From the NCBI GenBank assembly GCA_933228675.1, contig OW121743.1, positions 68,598,208 through 68,662,207 of the forward strand: a stretch of DNA of 64,000 nt. The letters run 5' to 3'. The notes under the pieces were generated by a model. That model saw nothing but the letters and a program-made list of their open reading frames with translations, made no database searches and was not told the origin of the DNA. The DNA is from Stomorhina lunata. Lineage: Eukaryota; Arthropoda; Insecta; Diptera; Rhiniidae. Below, piece after piece: positions 45,439-56,858 of the stretch. The position numbers and the translations under genes are program-made. Each line of letters opens with the position of its first letter. The stretch's first letter is position 1.

Positions 45439-48400
45439 ATAAAACTTTTTTAGAAATCAACAAATTTGCGGAAAAATAGCTTATTTTATTTGAAATACCC
45501 ACAGTTTTGAGATCATATAGAAATAATGGAAGGCTTTTATCATTTTCGATTTTTATGAATTAAAAAAAAAAATAAAAAAATTAAAATTTTTTTTTATAAA
45601 AAAACGATATTTCATTTTAAAGCGTAAATAACTCCAAATGCGTTAAACATATACAAATAGTTTTAAAGTGATTCAAAGCAAGTTTTATCTACTATAATAT
45701 TCTGTAACTTTCAACAAAATCGAACAACAAGTTCCCAAGATATGATAAAATCAAAACTGATTTTATATTTTTTTTAAATTCGCGGATTTTAAGAAAAAAA
45801 GCTTATTTTACTTGGAATATTCTTAGTTTTGAGATCATGTAAAAATAATAGTAGATTTTTATCATTTTAAGTTTTTTATGAATTTTTAAAAAAATTTTTT
45901 ATAAAAAAACGATTTTTCATTTTATAGTGCTAATAACTCCAAATAAGTTAAACATATAAAAAATTTGTCTTAAAACGACTTAAAGATAATTGTATCTATT
46001 ATAATATTTTGGGACTTTCAATATAATCGATCTACAAGTACCAAAGATATGATAAAATCAATGAATCGGCCTTTCACAAAAAAAAAAAAAAAAAAATATA
46101 TAATTTTTTTTTTAAATCAACAAATTTATAAAAACTAAATTTCGACCGAAAATAATAGTAGGCTTTTATCATTTTCGATGTTTCATGAGTTTTTAAAAAA
46201 ATAAAATAATAAAAAAATTTAATTTTTTTTTTATAAAAAAACGATTTTTCATTTTAAAGCGTAAATAACTCCAAATCCGTTAAACATATAAAAAAATTGT
46301 TTTGAAGTGACTTACAAAAAATTTTATCTACTATAATATTCTGTAACTTTCAACTAAATCAAATCATTAGTTCCAAAGATATGATAAAAAATATGGATCA
46401 GCCTTTTCAAAAAAAAAAAAAAAAAAAAATGTATAACATTTTTTTAAAAATTGACAAATTTATAAAAACTAAATTTCGACCGAAAATAATAGTAGGCTTT
46501 TATCATTTTCGATGTTTCATGAATTTTTAAAAAAATAAAATAATAAAAAAATTAATTTTTTTTTATAAAATAACGATTTTTCATTTTAAAGCGTAAATAA
46601 CTCCAAATCCGTTAAACATACATATAAAAAAATTGTTTTAAAGCGACTTACAAAAAATTTTATCTACTATAATATTCTGTAACTTTCAACTAAATCAAAT
46701 CATTAGTTCCAAAGATATGATCAAAAATATGGATCAGCCTTTTCAAAAAAAAAAAAAAAAAAAATGTATAACATTTTTTTAAAAATTGACAAATTTAGAA
46801 AAACTAAATTTCGACCGAAAATAATAATAGGCTTTTATAATTTTTATTTTTTTTTTTAATTTTTAATTTTAAAAAATATAAAAAAATTTATATTAAAAAA
46901 AACGATTTTTCATTTTAAATTGTAAATAACTTCAAATCCGTTAAACATATAAAAAAAATGTTTAAAAGTAATAGCGTAAATAACTCCAAATGCGTTAAAC
47001 ATATAAAAAATAGTTTTAAAGTGATTCAAAGCAAATTTTATCTACTATAATATTCTGTAACTTTCAACAAAATCTGTAACTTTCAACAAGTTCCCAAGAT
47101 ATGATCAAATCGATGGAAGAGCCTTTTCAAAAAAAAAAACTGATTTTATATTTTTTCTTAAATTCGCGGATTTTAAGAAAAAAAGCTTATTTTGTTTGGA
47201 ATATTCTTAGTTTTGAGATCATGTAAAAGTAGGTTTTTATCATTATTATTTTTTTTATGAATTTTGAAAAAAATAAAAACATAATAATTAAAAAAAAAAA
47301 AAACGATTTTTCCTTTAATAGTGCTAATAACTCCAAATAAGTTAAACATATAAAAAATTTGTCTTAAAACGACTGAAAGATAATTATATCTACTATAATA
47401 TTTTGGGACTTTCAATATAATCGATCTACAAGTACCAAAGATATGATAAAATCAATGAATCGGCCTTTCACAAAAAAAAAAAAAAAAAATATATAATTTT
47501 TTTTTTTTAAATCAACAAATTTATAAAAACTAAATTTCGACCGAAAATAATAGTAGGCTTTTATCATTTTCGATGTTTCATGAGTTTTTAAAAAAATAAA
47601 ATAATAAAAAAATTTAATTTTTTTTTATAAAAAAACGATTTTTCATTTTAAAGCGTAAATAACTCCAAATCCGTTAAACATATAAAAAAATTGTTTTGAA
47701 GTGACTTACAAAAAATTTTATCTACTATAATATTCTGTAACTTTCAACTAAATCAAATCATTAGTTTCAAAGATATGATAAAAAATATGGATCAGCCTTT
47801 TCAAAAAAAAAAAAAAATGTATAACATTTTTTTAAAAATTGACAAATTTATAAAAACTAAATTTCGACCGAAAATAATAGTAGGCTTTTATCATTTTCGA
47901 TGTTTCATGAATTTTTAAAAAAATAAAATAATAAAAAAATTATTTTTTTTTTTTTATAAAATAACGATTTTTCATTTTAAAGCGTAAATAACTCTAAATC
48001 CGTTAAACATACATATAAAAAAATTGTTTTAAAGCGACTTACAAAAAATTTTATCTACTATAATATTCTGTAACTTTCAACTAAATCAAATCATTAGTTC
48101 CAAAGATATGATCAAAAATATGGATCAGCCTTTTCAAAAAAAAAAAAATGTATAACATTTTTTTAAAAATTGACAAATTTAGAAAAACTAAATTTCGACC
48201 GAAAATAATAATAGGCTTTTATAATTTTTAATTTTTTTTTTAATTTTTAATTTTAAAAAATATAAAAAAATTTATATTAAAAAAAACGATTTTTCGTTTT
48301 AAATTGTAAATAACTTCAAATCCGTTAAACATATAAAAAAATTGTTTAAAAGTAATAGCGTAAATAACTCAAAATGCGTTAAACATATAAAAAATAGTTT

Positions 48401-49590
48401 TAAAGTGATTCAAAGCAAATTTTATCTACTATAATATTCTGTAACTTTCAACAAAATCTGTAACTTTCAACAAGTTCCCAAGATATGATCAAATCAATGG
48501 AAGAGCCTTTTCAAAAAAAAAAAACTGATTTTATATTTTTTCTTAAATTCGCGGATTTTAAGAAAAAAAGCTTATTTTGTTTGGAATATTCTTAGTTTTG
48601 AGATCATGTAAAAGTAGGTTTTTATCATTTTAATTTTTTTATGAATTTAAAAAAAAAAAAAAATATTAAAAATTAAAAAAAAAAACGATTTTTCCTTTTA
48701 TAGTGCTAATAACTCCGAATAAGTTAAACATATAAAAAATTTGTCTTAAAATGACTAAAAGATAATTTTATCTACTATAATATTCTGGGACATAATCGAA
48801 CTACAAGTACCAAAGATATGATCAAATCAATGGATCGGCCTTTTCAAAAAAAAAAAAAAAAAAAAAACAAATTTTATAAAATTTTTTTAAAAATCAACAA
48901 ATTTATAAAAACTAAATTTCGACCAAAAATAGTAGTAGGCTGTTATCATTTTCGATGGTTCATGAATTTTTAAAAAATAAAATAATAAAAAAATTTAATT
49001 TTTTTTCTTTATAAAAAAACGATTTTTCATTTTAAAGCGTAAATAACTCCAAATTCGTTAAACATATAAAAAAAATTGTATTAAAGTGACTTACAAAAAA
49101 TTTTATCTACTATAATATTCTATAACTTTCAACAAAATCGAATAATTAGTTCCAAAGATATGATCAAAAATATGGATCAGCCTTTTCAAAAAAAAAAAAA
49201 ATTTATAACATTTTTTTTAAAAATTTACAAATTTAGAAAAACTAAATTTCGACCGAAAATAGTAATAGGCTTTTATAATTTTAATTTTTTTTTTAATTTT
49301 AAAAAATATAAAAAAATTAAAATTAAAAAAAAAACGATTTTTCATATTAAATTGTAAATAACTCCAAATCCGTTAAGCATATAAAAAAAATTATTTTAAA
49401 GCGACTGAAAGAACATTTATCTACTATAATATTCTGTAACTTTCAAAAAAATCGAACAATTAGTTCCAAAGATATGATCAAAAATAAGGATCAGCCTTTT
49501 CAAAAAAAAAAAAAAAAATTATAACTTTTTTTTTTTCAAAAATCAACAAATTTGGGGAAATTAAATTTAGACCGTTTTTATAATTGAAGA
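45190..49590 (+). repeat. 330-bp satellite with 4-monomer higher-order repeat
   Basis: About 13 monomers. Landmarks in order: AACGATTTTTCATTTTAAAG, TAAATAACTCCAAATCCGTT, AAACATATAAAAAA, TTTTATCTACTATAATATTC, CAAAGATATGATC, GGATCAGCCTTTTC, a poly-A tract of variable length (up to 32 A at 45405-45436), AAATTTCGACCGAAAATA, AGTAGGCTTTTATC. ACGAT marks fall at 45604, 45909, 46241, 46573, 46902, 47303, 47636, 47964, 48296, 48685, 49019 and 49334. Four monomers make a higher-order unit of about 1.39 kb (45909-47303 and 47303-48685); its last monomer is extended to about 400 bp by a partial duplication. Confidence 0.93.
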
Positions 49591-50904
49591 GTATAATGAT
49601 TAAATGTAATACAAAAAATTGAATTTTTTGCACAAATATTTCCTATTGGCTACCTTAAGGTAAACTTAAACAATCTGCAATTTGACTGCATACTTGCTTG
49701 CGCAGTTAGTGTGTGTGTCAGTCAGTCAGTCACTCATACAACATTTTATTATTTTTTCAGTTCCTTTAACTCTTGAATACTTGAATTCATTTTTTTCTGT
49801 TTGAGATAATTTTTAACATTTAACGTTTTTGTCACTTGAAGTGCATGAAATGAGAACTGTCACAATTTTTTAATGTTTAATTTCATTTTGAAACAAGTTG
49901 CCGACAAGACTTGTCATGATTTGTTTTTATTACATTTTGTTTTTTGCTGTTGTTGTTATCATTTTCCTTAACAGCCATTATATCTCGAAAAAGATAATTA
50001 AGATAAGAAATACTAGCAAATATAAAATAATATTATTACTAACGACTTATTAATTTCAAAAGTTAATAACAACTTTTTAAAGAGCTTTAAAACAAGTTAA
50101 ACGGATCACAAAAACGCTTTTAAGTATTAGAATTAGCTTTGAGACCGATAAACCTACATGATTCTAAAATCCCGACTTTAAAGTCTACTTCCATATTTAC
50201 TTACATACTTACAAGCTGTTGTATAACATACCCTTTCTCTATGCACTTTGTTTTTGTTTTAATTGACATTTAATGTCATTGTGTCAATGACAATCTTTTA
50301 GTCATTACTTTGTTTTTTTCTCCTCTTTTTTTAGATGTGATATTTTTTTTCTTCTTATTTGTTTGTCTTCGGTTTTCAACTGTCATTCAATGCCAATTGC
50401 CAGGTTTTTCAAATGTAACTTCTCTTAGGGTATCCGTAAAAAACCAGCGTTTCTGTTAATATATTTACCGCTTTTAAGCTCTATGTTGCTTTTTTTATAT
50501 TTTATAGATAATCTCGAAGAAAAATCTACTTGTAGACTCCCATTACACTGACATCAAGTAAAAAAAAGACTTGCAGAAGATGCAGAATGTCTGGAAGCTT
50601 GAGTCAAGCCAAAAGTCGACTGCATTCAAATGCAATTGAACTTATACGAGTACAAGGAGTACAAATGTACTGTTTAAACTTAAATGACACGTGATATCAG
50701 AGGATGAAGAGACAAAAAAAAAGAAGCGAACAAACAAATCGAGAGAAAAAAATATTGGCTAAATGTATAGAGGACTTTAATTTGTATGAATCTACATATT
50801 GGTAAAACAGTGGGGCAGAGCTCATGAAAAAGCTACATCCCTTAGCGAAAGTGAAGGTAGGGAAATAGCTTATCCAAATAGAGTTTTCAAAACGTTATAA
50901 CATA
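49591..50904. other. unique AT-rich DNA, no gene recognised
   Basis: It contains a (GT)n/(CAGT)n run (GTGTGTGTCAGTCAGTCAGT, near 49710-49730), several TGTCAnT motifs around 49830-50400 and otherwise nothing that I can name. The longest frames are short. Confidence 0.45.
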
Positions 50905-51720
50905 TCAACCATTTTATTCTAAAGAAAACATTGCTTATAACTGTTTTTTTCTATAGGAAAAAAACTTTATAACAGTTTTTCCTATGGAAAAAATTGTTTA
51001 TAACAGTTTTTTCTACAGAAAAATATTGTCAAAACAGTTTTCTATATAAAAAATGGTTTATACCAGTCTTTTCTATACAAGAAATTTTTTATAACAGTTT
51101 TTTCTTTAGAAAAAAATTCGTTATAAGAGTTTTTTCTATAGAAAAAAACAGTTTTTTCTATAGAAAAAAATGTTTATAACAGTTTTTTCTTTAGAAAAAT
51201 TGTTTATAACAGTTTTTTTTATAGAAAAATATTGTTTATAACAGTTTTTTCTATAGAAAAGAAGTGTTTATAACAGTTTTTTCTAAAGAAAAAATAGTTT
51301 CTACCAGCCTTTTCTATACGAAAAATTGTTTATAACAGTTTGCTAAAGAAAAAACTATTATAAACAGTTTTTTTTTAGAGAAAAACTGTTATAAACAATT
51401 TTTTTTTGTATAGAAAAGACTGGTAAAAACTATATTTTATATAGAAAAAACTTTTATAAACATTTCTTTTCTATAGAAAAAACTGTTATAAACAGTATTT
51501 TTCTATAGAAAAAACTGTTATAAACAATATTTTTTTATAGAAAAAACTGTTATAAACAATTTTTTCTATAGAAAAAACTGTCATAAACAATTTTTTCCAT
51601 AGAAAAACTGTTATAAACAATTTTTTCTATAAAAAATAGCTGTTATAAACAATTTTGTTTTTTACAGAAAAAACTGTTATAAACAATTTCTTCTATAGAA
51701 AAAATAGTTTCTACTAGTCT
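50905..51720. repeat. 31-bp CTATAG satellite folded as an inverted repeat
   Basis: Units of about 31 bp combine the core TTTTTTCTATAGAAAAAA with the linker TTGTTTATAACAG. From about 50925 to 51340 the linker reads TTGTTTATAACAG. From about 51345 to 51700 it reads CTGTTATAAACAA, the reverse complement. TTTCTAnnAGCCTTTTCTAT occurs in the left arm near 51300 and its inverse AAAAGACTGGTAAAAAC near 51415, so even the variants are mirrored. The centre lies near 51343. Confidence 0.9.
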
Positions 51721-52374
51721 TTAATCATGTCTCTCGGTGAATTGCGGTCATTTGTCTTTCAATGCTCGACTTAAACGCATAAAGAACGCCTCTGATTTTA
51801 TCAGTCGGGTTTAACAATTTATAAATTATGAGTTATCGGCAAAATACGGCCGATAACTTGGTAATGGTATTCCAGATTGCGCCTTCTACGCGCCAGTCGT
51901 GGCGGCCAGATGTCCGAAATCATATTTAAACATTAATTTCATAAAATTTTCTTTCCAATCAAGTCCTTTCCAATCAAGTCCTTCAACACCTTATGTGGAA
52001 AGGTTATGATAAGCAGTAGTAGCTAGCCCATACCACCAGCAGCCGATGATTTTTTTAATTTTCGTAAATACCAAGATCTTTAATAAACTCGTGAAATTGA
52101 GTATTAAAATAATTCAGTTGGAATTTCGATGTTAACACAGTTGGTTGGTGCCACTTTGTTAAAGAAGAGACAAAAACAAAATAGGCAAAAAAAAAAACAA
52201 ATCAAAATCTAATTTTTGGCAACAAAATATATGGTTCAAGAGAACAAAAAAATATAATCTCGAACATTGTTGCCACGACACTATTATTTTAGTAAACATT
52301 GGGAATATTTTTGTAAATATTGGGAATATTTTTCAAAGTAGAAATAAATTGTTATATTTAAGAATTTTATATAT
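51721..52374. other. GC-richer unique segment between CTATAG arrays
   Basis: 51740-51930 is clearly less AT-rich than its neighbours (CGCCTTCTACGCGCCAGTCG, GGCGGCCAGATGTCCG). It holds a perfect 10-bp hairpin at 51831-51858. A direct duplication CCTTTCCAATCAAGT lies near 51952-51980. No extended frame was found. It may be the relic of a coding or RNA sequence that I cannot identify. Confidence 0.5.
51831..51858. other. perfect 10-bp hairpin AGTTATCGGC/GCCGATAACT
   Basis: The arms are exact reverse complements around an 8-nt loop AAAATACG. The stem is GC-rich relative to its surroundings. No T-run follows, and there is no sign of a bacterial-type terminator, which would not be expected in this genome anyway. 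Confidence 0.8.
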
Positions 52375-54165
52375 TTTTAGATATTTTTGATCCAAAAAAT
52401 TTTCTATAGAAAAATTTTTGATACAAAAATTTTCGAAGAAAAATTTTTGATAAAAAAATTTTCTATAGAAAAATTTTTGATAAAAAAATTTTTGATAAAA
52501 AAAATTTTATACAAAAATTTTTGACAAAAAAAAAAAAAAAAAAAAAAAAAATATAGAAAAACTTTTTATAAAAAAATATAGAAAAATTTTCGATCTGTCT
52601 AAATTGGGGATAATCCTCCTGAAGAGATGGCTTAACCAACCATCGAAATGCTGTTTCTCCGCAAACATTTTTTGCCTTTTTATCAAAAAATTGGTCTGTT
52701 ACACTAATAAATAAATGTAACAAATTTAGGATCAAATGCGAATATTTTTCTTTTTGAAAAATTTTTGTTAAAAAAATTTTCTGTAGAAAATTTTTTGATA
52801 AAAAACTTTTCTATAGAAAAATTTTTTATAAAAAATTTTTTATAGAAAAATTTTTGATAAAAATTTTCTATAAAAAAAATTTCTGTAACAAAAAATTTTG
52901 AAGATTTTTTATAGAAAAATTTTTGATAAAAAAATTTTTCATAAAAAAATTTTTTATAGAAAAAAAATTTTTATAGCATTTTTGATTAAAAAAATTTTCA
53001 TAGAAACATTTTTGAAAAAGATTTTCTATAGAATAATTTTTGATACAAAAATTTTCATAGAGAAATTTTTGATAAAAAAATTTTCTATAGAAAAAAATTT
53101 TCTGTAACAAAAAATTTTGATTATTTTCTATAGAAAAATTTTTGATTAAAAAATTTTTTATAGAAAAATTTTTGATAAAAAAAATATAGAAAAATGTTTG
53201 ATTAAAAAATTTTCTATAGAACAATTTTTGATAAAAAAAAAATCCATAGAAACCTTTTTTCTACAGAAAAATTTTTGATACAAAAATTTTCATAGAGAAA
53301 TTTTTGATAAAAAAATTGTCTATAGAAAAATTTTTGATAAAAAAATTTTCCATAGAAAAATTTTTGATAAAAAAAATTTCTGTAGAAAAATTTTTGATAA
53401 AAAAATTTTCTGTAGAAAAATTTTTGATAAAAAAATTTGTTTGCGGAGAAACCAAAATCTCTCGACGCCCTTCGATGGTTGGTTAGGCCATCTCTTCAGG
53501 AGGATTATCCCCAATTTAGTCAGATCGAAAACCTCGCATTATTACTTATTTTACAAACAAAACCTTTCAGAATTATGTTCATAATCCATAAGTAAAAGCG
53601 TAGGTCATCTACTGAACAAAACACAAACAATTTTCAGTTTTCATCTTCCTTGACTTCCCACATTCTTGATGCAGCCGTCGGCTACTATATGCAGAATGCT
53701 GTGAAAAAGAAAAATTATAGAAAAATTTTTGATAAAAATTTTCTATAAAAAAATTTTCTGTAACAAAAAATTTTGATGATTTTCTATAGAAAAATTTTTG
53801 ATAAAAAAATTTTTTATAGAAATATTTTTGATAAAAAAATATATAGAAAAATTTTTGATGAAAAAATTTTCTATAGAACATTTTTTGATAAAAAAAAAAT
53901 CCATAGAAACCTTTTTTCTACAGAAAAATTTTTGATACAAAAATTTTCATAGAGAAATTTTTGATACAAAAATTTTCATAGAGAAATTCTTGATACAAAA
54001 ATTTTCATAGAGAAATTTTTGATAAAAAAATTTTCTATAGAAACATTTTTGATAGAAAAAATTTTGATAAAAAAATTTTTTATAGAAAAATGTTTGATTA
54101 AAAAAATATAGAAAAATTTTATATAAAAAGATTTTCTATAGAAAAATTGTTGACAAAAAATATTA
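52375..54165. repeat. 30-bp CTATAG minisatellite with unique inserts
   Basis: Diverged units of the same 30-bp family as 11.0-13.6 kb (core CTATAG, linker GATAAAAAA), interrupted by unique segments at 52580-52740 and 53437-53705. Poly-A runs (about 52525-52550) and many length variants show decay. Frames of 60-118 codons here are the FLIKKFSIE-type translations of the repeat. Confidence 0.9.
52580..53530. repeat. 80-bp inverted repeat flanking part of the 30-bp array
   Basis: 52580-52668 read on the minus strand matches 53440-53530 on the plus strand: TTTGCGGAGAAAC, then TTCGATGGTTGGTTA, GCCATCTCTTCAGGAGGATT and ATCCCCAATTTAG, ending CAGATCGAAAA. The plus copy has an extra CAAAATCTCTCGACGCCC. 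One frame is conserved as a peptide: LVRPSLQEDYPQFSQIEN against LVKPSLQEDYPQFRQIEN. The protein is not recognised. Confidence 0.85.
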
Positions 54166-54960
54166 AAAAAAAATGGAGAAGAAAACTTTTTCTTTTTAAA
54201 ACGTTAGAAAAAAACATTGAAAAAAATACCTATTTTGGTTAAAAACACAAAGAAACGGCAACTCTGCCGACTATTTTTTGTTCTGTGTTTTAAAAAATTT
54301 CCTAAAATAATCGGAAATTTTAAAAAATGCTATAAAAATAGGAAATTTAAAAAAAAAATTCTAAAAATCAGAAATTAAAAAAAATGCCTGTAGAAATAGG
54401 AAATTTTTAAAAAAATTTCATATGAAACTCGGAAATTTTTAAAAAAATTCCTATACAAATCTAGAATTTAAACAAAAAATTAAAAAAATTTCATATAAAA
54501 ATCGGAAATTTTGAAAAAAAAAATTCCTATAAATATCGGTAATTTTAAATAAAATTTCTATGAAAACTGAAAATTTTAAAAAAAATCGGCAATTGAAAAA
54601 ATCTCATAAAAATCGAAAATTTAAAAAAAAAAATCTATAAAAATATAATATTTTTTAAAATCTTTCTTTTTTGAAAAAAATCCTATAAAATTAAGTTTCT
54701 GAAAAATTTACGATAAAAATAAGAAATTAAAAAAAAAAAAATAAAATATTGAAAATTTTTGTAAAAAACTAAGAAATTTTTAAAATATCCTAAATAAATA
54801 GGAAATTTTTGAAAAATTTCCTATAAAAATAGAAAAGTTTTGAAAAGTTTCCTATAAAAATAGAAGATTTTTTAAAAATTTCCTTAAAAAACACCAAATT
54901 TTTTAAAAATGTCCTATTAAGTAAATGGCTTAAAATGTCGATATTTATTAAAAACTCAAA
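54166..54960. repeat. degenerate array of GGAAATTTTTnAAAAATTTCC type
   Basis: Loosely periodic AT-rich sequence with scattered AATAGGAAATTTTTGAAAAA and TTTCCTATAAAAATAG blocks, best near 54790-54870. It is an old, decayed relative of the regular array at 60.8-62.6 kb. Confidence 0.7.
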
Positions 54961-54984
54961 TTAAGTATCAAGACTGACCATACG

Positions 54985-55691
54985 ATACCCTTCACCATTA
55001 TGATCAAAGGTGTTCTTTTTTGCTGTATAAAGACAAATATTTGCTAAATTTTGCCATCATACAAACATTTTCTCAAAACTTATATATTTAAGCTGTTTTT
55101 GTCATTTTGACTTATATGAGATCTAGGGTCAAATGTGGACCGATTATCTCGAAATTTGGCAAATTGATTACAGTTGTTATTATGTGTGAAAAAAATAAAC
55201 TTAAAATTCTCATTATCTTTAGATTTACGAGCGTTTTAGTGATTTTTGTCTCATTTAGTGCGTTTTTAAAGAAAAGTTTGTATGGGAGCTATGGTCAAAT
55301 GTGGACCGATTTCAACGAAATTTGGAACAGTGATTTTAGTTTACATAAGCTGTATTTGATTTAAATTTCATGAAAAAATATTGATATTTGTGGCCAATAT
55401 ATCAATTCCGGGAAGTGGGACCTATGGGAGGCCATGGTCCCATGGTCCCATTATCAAAAAAATGATCTGTGCTAAATTTTATCAAATTATCTTTAGAATT
55501 GCGACCTGTAGTTTTATTACAAGGTTTACATGGGGGTCCAGCCAGACGGGCGGACATCGCTAAATCGACTCAGAAAGTGATTCTAAGCCTATTGGTATAT
55601 TAAAAGGTGGGTCTAAGACACATATTTCTCTGCGTTACATACATCAGCACAAACTTATAGTACCCTTTCCACCTATGGTGGTGAAGGGTAT
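54985..55691. mobile_element. 0.7-kb interspersed repeat with ATACCCTTCACCA ends
   Basis: The left end ATACCCTTCACCATTATG (54985) and the right end, on the opposite strand ATACCCTTCACCACCATAGG (55691), form terminal inverted repeats of about 13 bp. The interior carries GTATGGGAGCTATGG, TCAAATGTGGACCGATTTC and a GGAC-type tract before GACATCGCTAAATCGACTCA. The region 55515-55691 matches 39060-39245. Frames at 55107-55364 and 55381-55563 are readings of the repeat. The structure resembles GTCY-bearing short elements known from flies; no transposase is present. Confidence 0.6.
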
Positions 55692-56858
55692 AATAAATTT
55701 TTTTCAAAAAAATTTTGAAAAACAGAAAAATTCAAATTTCGATATTCATTAAAAGCTTAAATTTTGACTAAATATTTAGATTTTTACTAAATATTCGAAA
55801 TTTTTCTACTAATTTAAGTTTTCGATAACTTTCTATTAAAATTCTAAATTTTTACAAAAAAAAATATAATTTTTGCTAAAAATAAAATTTTTGATAAAAT
55901 TCACATTTCCACTAAAAATTTCAAATCAGATTCTGTTAGAGAAAGCAGCTTTTGAAAAGGAAGATTACAATTTAAATATGCATTTGAGGCTTAAAAGATT
56001 TAACTAAAGAGTGTTTTGAGAGTTTACTTACCTTTTTGCTCCACTGTTCTACCTGTATGTACCAATATTCTGATCTTACAATGAAATGCATGCACCATAT
56101 CAATTTATGTGCAATTGACAATTTTTTTTTTCGTAAATCAAGCTTTTATTTGTTTTAAACCTTTTGTATGTTTTCTTTCTTCTAGAGTGCAGCTTTTATA
56201 AGCTACAGCAGAAGCTTTGTAACACAGCATGAAAATATTCTGGAGGATTGCGAATAAAAGCTTTTAAAGTTATTAAAAAAGCTAAAAATGTTGTTTTATA
56301 TTTGTGAACGATTAGGTGCTTTAAGCCAATTAAGCTTTAAGCTTATTTAGCTTTAAGCGTTTTCAGCTGTAAACTAATTTAGATCTAAGCGTTTCAGCTT
56401 TAAGCTTTTCAGCTTTAAGCAAATTTTGCTTTATCTAAGCTTTTTTCATTTAGCTCATATTTTGGTAGTGGTTAACCGTTTATAGAATTGTTAGACTTTT
56501 TTCTTTATATGTAGTTTTTATTGTTCCATAATCGCTGAAAAACAATTGAAGAAGAATTCACAAAAAAATTTATAAAAAGGGTTAAGGGTCTATCAGTTTA
56601 TATTTTTTTCTCCTTGATCTCTTTTCTCTTAAAAGTTTTTATTGAAATTTGTGGTCAACATTTTCAAAAGTCCACTTTTTGGTCTGTCTTACCTGTGATG
56701 TTTTCCTTTGTGGATGTCATGACATGTGGCAGACAGATGTCCTTCTTCTGTAGTGTTAAACTCAAACAGAATGAGATATGTATATAAATACATACATACA
56801 TACATAAAATGGAGATTAAAGCCTTTTTAGTAAAAGAAATATTTTCAAGTAAATATAA
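55692..56858. other. unique DNA with AAGCTTTAAGC cluster
   Basis: The first 230 bp is another decayed AT repeat (CTAAATATTnGAnTTTTnACT). From 56315 to 56455, about ten imperfect copies of AGCTTTAAGC/TAAGCTTTT occur within 140 bp. A (CATA)n microsatellite lies at 56787-56807. The 72-codon minus frame at 56664-56882 spans that microsatellite and is not supported. Confidence 0.5.

Noticed and set aside
55107..55364. 85-codon ORF with SYGQMWTDFNEIW
   Set aside because: It is a reading of a common non-coding interspersed repeat (ATGGTCAAATGTGGACCGAT) and not a conserved protein.
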